Positions 62,360 through 64,000 of a stretch of DNA of 64,000 nucleotides are shown here, in pieces. The position numbers and the translations under genes are program-made. The notes under the pieces are model-generated. The model searched no databases. It saw only the letters and a program-made list of their open reading frames with translations, and had not been told where the DNA came from. How positions within the stretch are numbered: the first letter of the stretch is position 1; every line of letters begins with the position of its first letter. The stretch covers positions 1 through 64,000 of the forward strand of contig JADCLI010000004.1 in NCBI GenBank assembly GCA_016803235.1, given 5' to 3'. Source of the DNA: Pimelobacter simplex. GTDB lineage: Bacteria; Actinomycetota; Actinomycetes; Propionibacteriales; Nocardioidaceae.

Positions 62360-63769
62360 TCAGGCGGCGCGTGGTCGGGCTGGTTGGTAGGTGATCCCCG
62401 CGGCGCGGTGGTCGTGGAGGGTGCGTCGGGGTGGTGGGGTCCAGACGGGTTGTCCGGTGTCGTGGTCGATGTGGACGGCCCAGGGGGTGTGGTGGATGAG
62501 CGTGTGGTGGTGTCGGCAGAGCATGAGGAGGTTGTCGAGGCTGGTGGCGCCGCCGTCGGCCCAGTGCACGATGTGGCGGGCATCGCACGCGAGCGGCATC
62601 CTCGTGCAGCCGGGGAAGGCGCAGTGCCGGTCGCGGACCAGGAGCGCGGTCCAGATCGCGGCGGTGACGAGGCGTTGAGCACGGCCCACGTCCAACACTT
62701 GGCCGTGGGTGCCGAGCACGGCGGGGATGAGCTCGGCGTCGCAGGCGAGGCGCCGGGTTGCGTGCGCGGAGAGTCGGGCTCCGGTGGGGGTGTGGCCGTT
62801 GCGGGCCAGTCCGGCGTCGATGACCTGCTGCTCGAGGCTGTCGTGGTCGATCAGCACCACAACGCGCGGCTTCGCCCCGTGATCCCTGGGGAGGTCGTCG
62901 GTCGCGGCGAGCCGGTCACAGGCGTCGACCAGGGCATCCCACAGCCGGGCGCCGGCCTGCCGGGGGTCGCGGCCGTCGTGCCCACACCCCGGGGTGAGGC
63001 AGGCCGCCGCGGTCGCGACACCCTCGTCGTCGTACAACGGGTCACCGGGCTGCCGGCTCACGCCACCGCAGGCTCCGGGGTTGGTGGTGACGGGTGCGGC
63101 GAGCGGGTGGAGGGTGGCCTTGATCCTCTCGGCGTCCTCGACGGTGCCGTAGCCCTTGACGCGGACCCCGCCGTGGCCGTCCTCGGCGAAGGAGAGGTGC
63201 CGGGCGTGGTGGGCGCCGCGTTCGGCCTTCGCGCGCTCCTTCTCGCTGTTCACGATCCTCGCGTCGGGGTCGAGGTCGCGCACGACGTCGCCGAACGCGG
63301 TCTGCAGGTCCGACGCGTCGTGGCCGTGGGTGTCGACCAGGCCCAGCAGCGCGGCGGCCACGGCCGCACGGAACCCGGGCACGCGGGGCAGGGTGTGGAC
63401 CTTGGTCGCGATCGCGCGGGCCTGCGGCAACCTCACCCGCCCTGACTCCAACGCCGCCTGGATCTCGGGGAGGTCGCGCAGCTGCTCGGCCGCCCGCACC
63501 AGCCCGCCCCCGGTCCCCTTGTGGCCGCCGGTGAGGTGGGTCAGGTAGTCCTTGACCGACGCCCACCCTGAGGGCCGCAGCGCGTCGGTCGCTTCGAGCC
63601 GGCCGATCCCGCGCAGCAACGCGGCATCGAGGAACGACCGGGCACTGGCCACCGCCTCCACGGCCGCCACGATGTCCGCTCCCTCGAGCAGGTCCCAGTC
63701 GCTGCGGGCCAGCTCCGCGGCACCCTCGGCCACGACGGTGGCCTGGTCGAGCGCCCCGGGAGAAGTCAT
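62360..63769 (-). CDS. DUF222 / HNH endonuclease (13E12-like) protein
   Basis: 469 residues from ATG 63769. DUF222 domain (~1-300: LARSDWDLLEGADIVAAVEAVASARSFLDAALLR ... LPQARAIATKVHTLP) followed by the HNH nuclease: RDRHCAFPGCTRMPLACDARHIVHWADGGATSLDNLLMLCRHHHTLIHH. All zinc and catalytic residues (C-x4-C, H-I-x-H-W, N, C-x2-H-H-H) are present. These genes are multicopy in actinobacteria and, as 13E12 repeats in M. tuberculosis, tied to the SOS response. A perfect LexA box precedes it. Confidence 0.93.
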   Translation of the reverse strand: MTSPGALDQATVVAEGAAELARSDWDLLEGADIVAAVEAVASARSFLDAALLRGIGRLEATDALRPSGWASVKDYLTHLTGGHKGTGGGLVRAAEQLRDLPEIQAALESGRVRLPQARAIATKVHTLPRVPGFRAAVAAALLGLVDTHGHDASDLQTAFGDVVRDLDPDARIVNSEKERAKAERGAHHARHLSFAEDGHGGVRVKGYGTVEDAERIKATLHPLAAPVTTNPGACGGVSRQPGDPLYDDEGVATAAACLTPGCGHDGRDPRQAGARLWDALVDACDRLAATDDLPRDHGAKPRVVVLIDHDSLEQQVIDAGLARNGHTPTGARLSAHATRRLACDAELIPAVLGTHGQVLDVGRAQRLVTAAIWTALLVRDRHCAFPGCTRMPLACDARHIVHWADGGATSLDNLLMLCRHHHTLIHHTPWAVHIDHDTGQPVWTPPPRRTLHDHRAAGITYQPARPRAA

Positions 63770-63782
63770 GCGCTCATCCTAG

Positions 63783-63798
63783 TCGAACATATGTTCGA
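63783..63798. promoter_or_regulatory. LexA (SOS) box
   Basis: TCGAACATATGTTCGA is a perfect 16-bp palindrome matching the actinobacterial LexA consensus TCGAAC-n4-GTTCGA. It lies 13 bp before the DUF222-HNH start codon, where bound LexA would block transcription, and may also affect the TetR gene on its other side. Confidence 0.9.
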
Positions 63799-63834
63799 GC
63801 ACAAGGGCTCCTTCGCGACCTCCGACTCCAGCAC

Positions 63835-64000
63835 TCAGTCTCGGAGGAGCTGGGAGACCAGGGAGCTGCCCAGCCACTCCTCGTAGCGACGGTGGCCCCA
63901 TCCCCGCTCGACGACCAGCAGGTGGAACACCTCGGGCAGCGTGAGCGCCAGCGTGAGGTCGAGCGCCGTGGCGACCGTGAGCCCGGCCCGCAGGTGGGGC
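63835..64000 (-). CDS. TetR-family regulator, C-terminal fragment
   Basis: The last ~55 codons of a gene that continues beyond the window; stop TGA at 63837-63835. The visible end reads LTLPEVFHLLVVERGWGHRR then YEEWLGSSLVSQLLRD. The pattern VVERGWxxxRYEEWLxxxLxxQL is the usual C-terminus of a large group of actinobacterial TetR/AcrR regulators. The DNA-binding part is not in the window. Confidence 0.65.
   Translation of the reverse strand, partial: PHLRAGLTVATALDLTLALTLPEVFHLLVVERGWGHRRYEEWLGSSLVSQLLRD

Overview
The window is a high-GC actinobacterial chromosome segment. The most likely source is a member of the Nocardioidaceae, such as Nocardioides. The evidence is pervasive G/C at third codon positions, many GTG and TTG starts, GTGA/ATGA/TGATG start-stop overlaps, a BldG-type anti-anti-sigma factor beside a DUF1998 helicase, an actinobacterial Tad pilus operon flanked as in Mycobacterium and Streptomyces, a mycothiol-dependent-enzyme-like fold protein, and a DUF222-HNH gene under a TCGAAC-n4-GTTCGA LexA box. 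Both edges cut genes: a DUF2510 protein on the left and a TetR regulator on the right. No rRNA, tRNA, CRISPR array or complete insertion sequence was seen.

Layout. Positions 1-7.4 kb hold a methyltransferase, a YCII protein, a secreted beta-propeller, an M14 carboxypeptidase, a proton-pumping pyrophosphatase (hppA) with a CRP-like site upstream, and bldG. Positions 7.5-17.3 kb are a conserved actinobacterial block: helicase, small membrane protein, the Tad operon (ssd-tadA-tadB-tadC-pilin-tadE-tadE-like, minus strand, tightly overlapping), a HAD-IB phosphatase, then an apparently non-coding gene that ends in a textbook terminator and sits where Ms1/MTS2823/scr3559-type 6S-like RNAs lie, then a degenerate Fic-like protein. 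Positions 17.3-22.1 kb hold a methyltransferase and a LytS/LytTR two-component system feeding into a small membrane protein and a sodium/solute symporter. Positions 22.1-26 kb hold an aldo/keto reductase and MFS exporter divergent from a MarR regulator with repeated operators, then a secreted Ca-binding-repeat protein.

Positions 26.2-40.2 kb are a nitrate assimilation region. It holds a sirohydrochlorin chelatase-like protein, an NnaR-type HemD-wHTH regulator, nirD, nirB, an NADH-type FAD oxidoreductase, assimilatory nitrate reductase, glutamate dehydrogenase and NarK. Three of its promoters, those of the FAD-oxidoreductase/nirBD operon, the nitrate reductase and narK, share one conserved motif, GTGAG-n3-GTGAG-n6-TTGACR. 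Together the genes would import nitrate, reduce it to ammonium, supply siroheme and fix ammonium into glutamate. Positions 40.3-48 kb are an NRPS-independent siderophore operon of the desferrioxamine type under an IdeR/DmdR box: decarboxylase, N-hydroxylase, a fused acyltransferase/NIS synthetase, an Ntn-hydrolase acylase and a further acyltransferase. Positions 48-53 kb hold acetate uptake and activation (DUF485, ActP-like symporter, acs). Positions 53-62.3 kb hold a PPOX protein, a TetR regulon, NhaA, a fructosamine-kinase-like protein, an MprAB-like two-component system with a lipoprotein, and two membrane proteins. The end holds the LexA-boxed DUF222-HNH gene.

A theme of the window is short dispersed palindromic repeats. 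They occur as inverted pairs between genes and inside or at the ends of reading frames, where they encode linkers, tails or insertions in at least five proteins.
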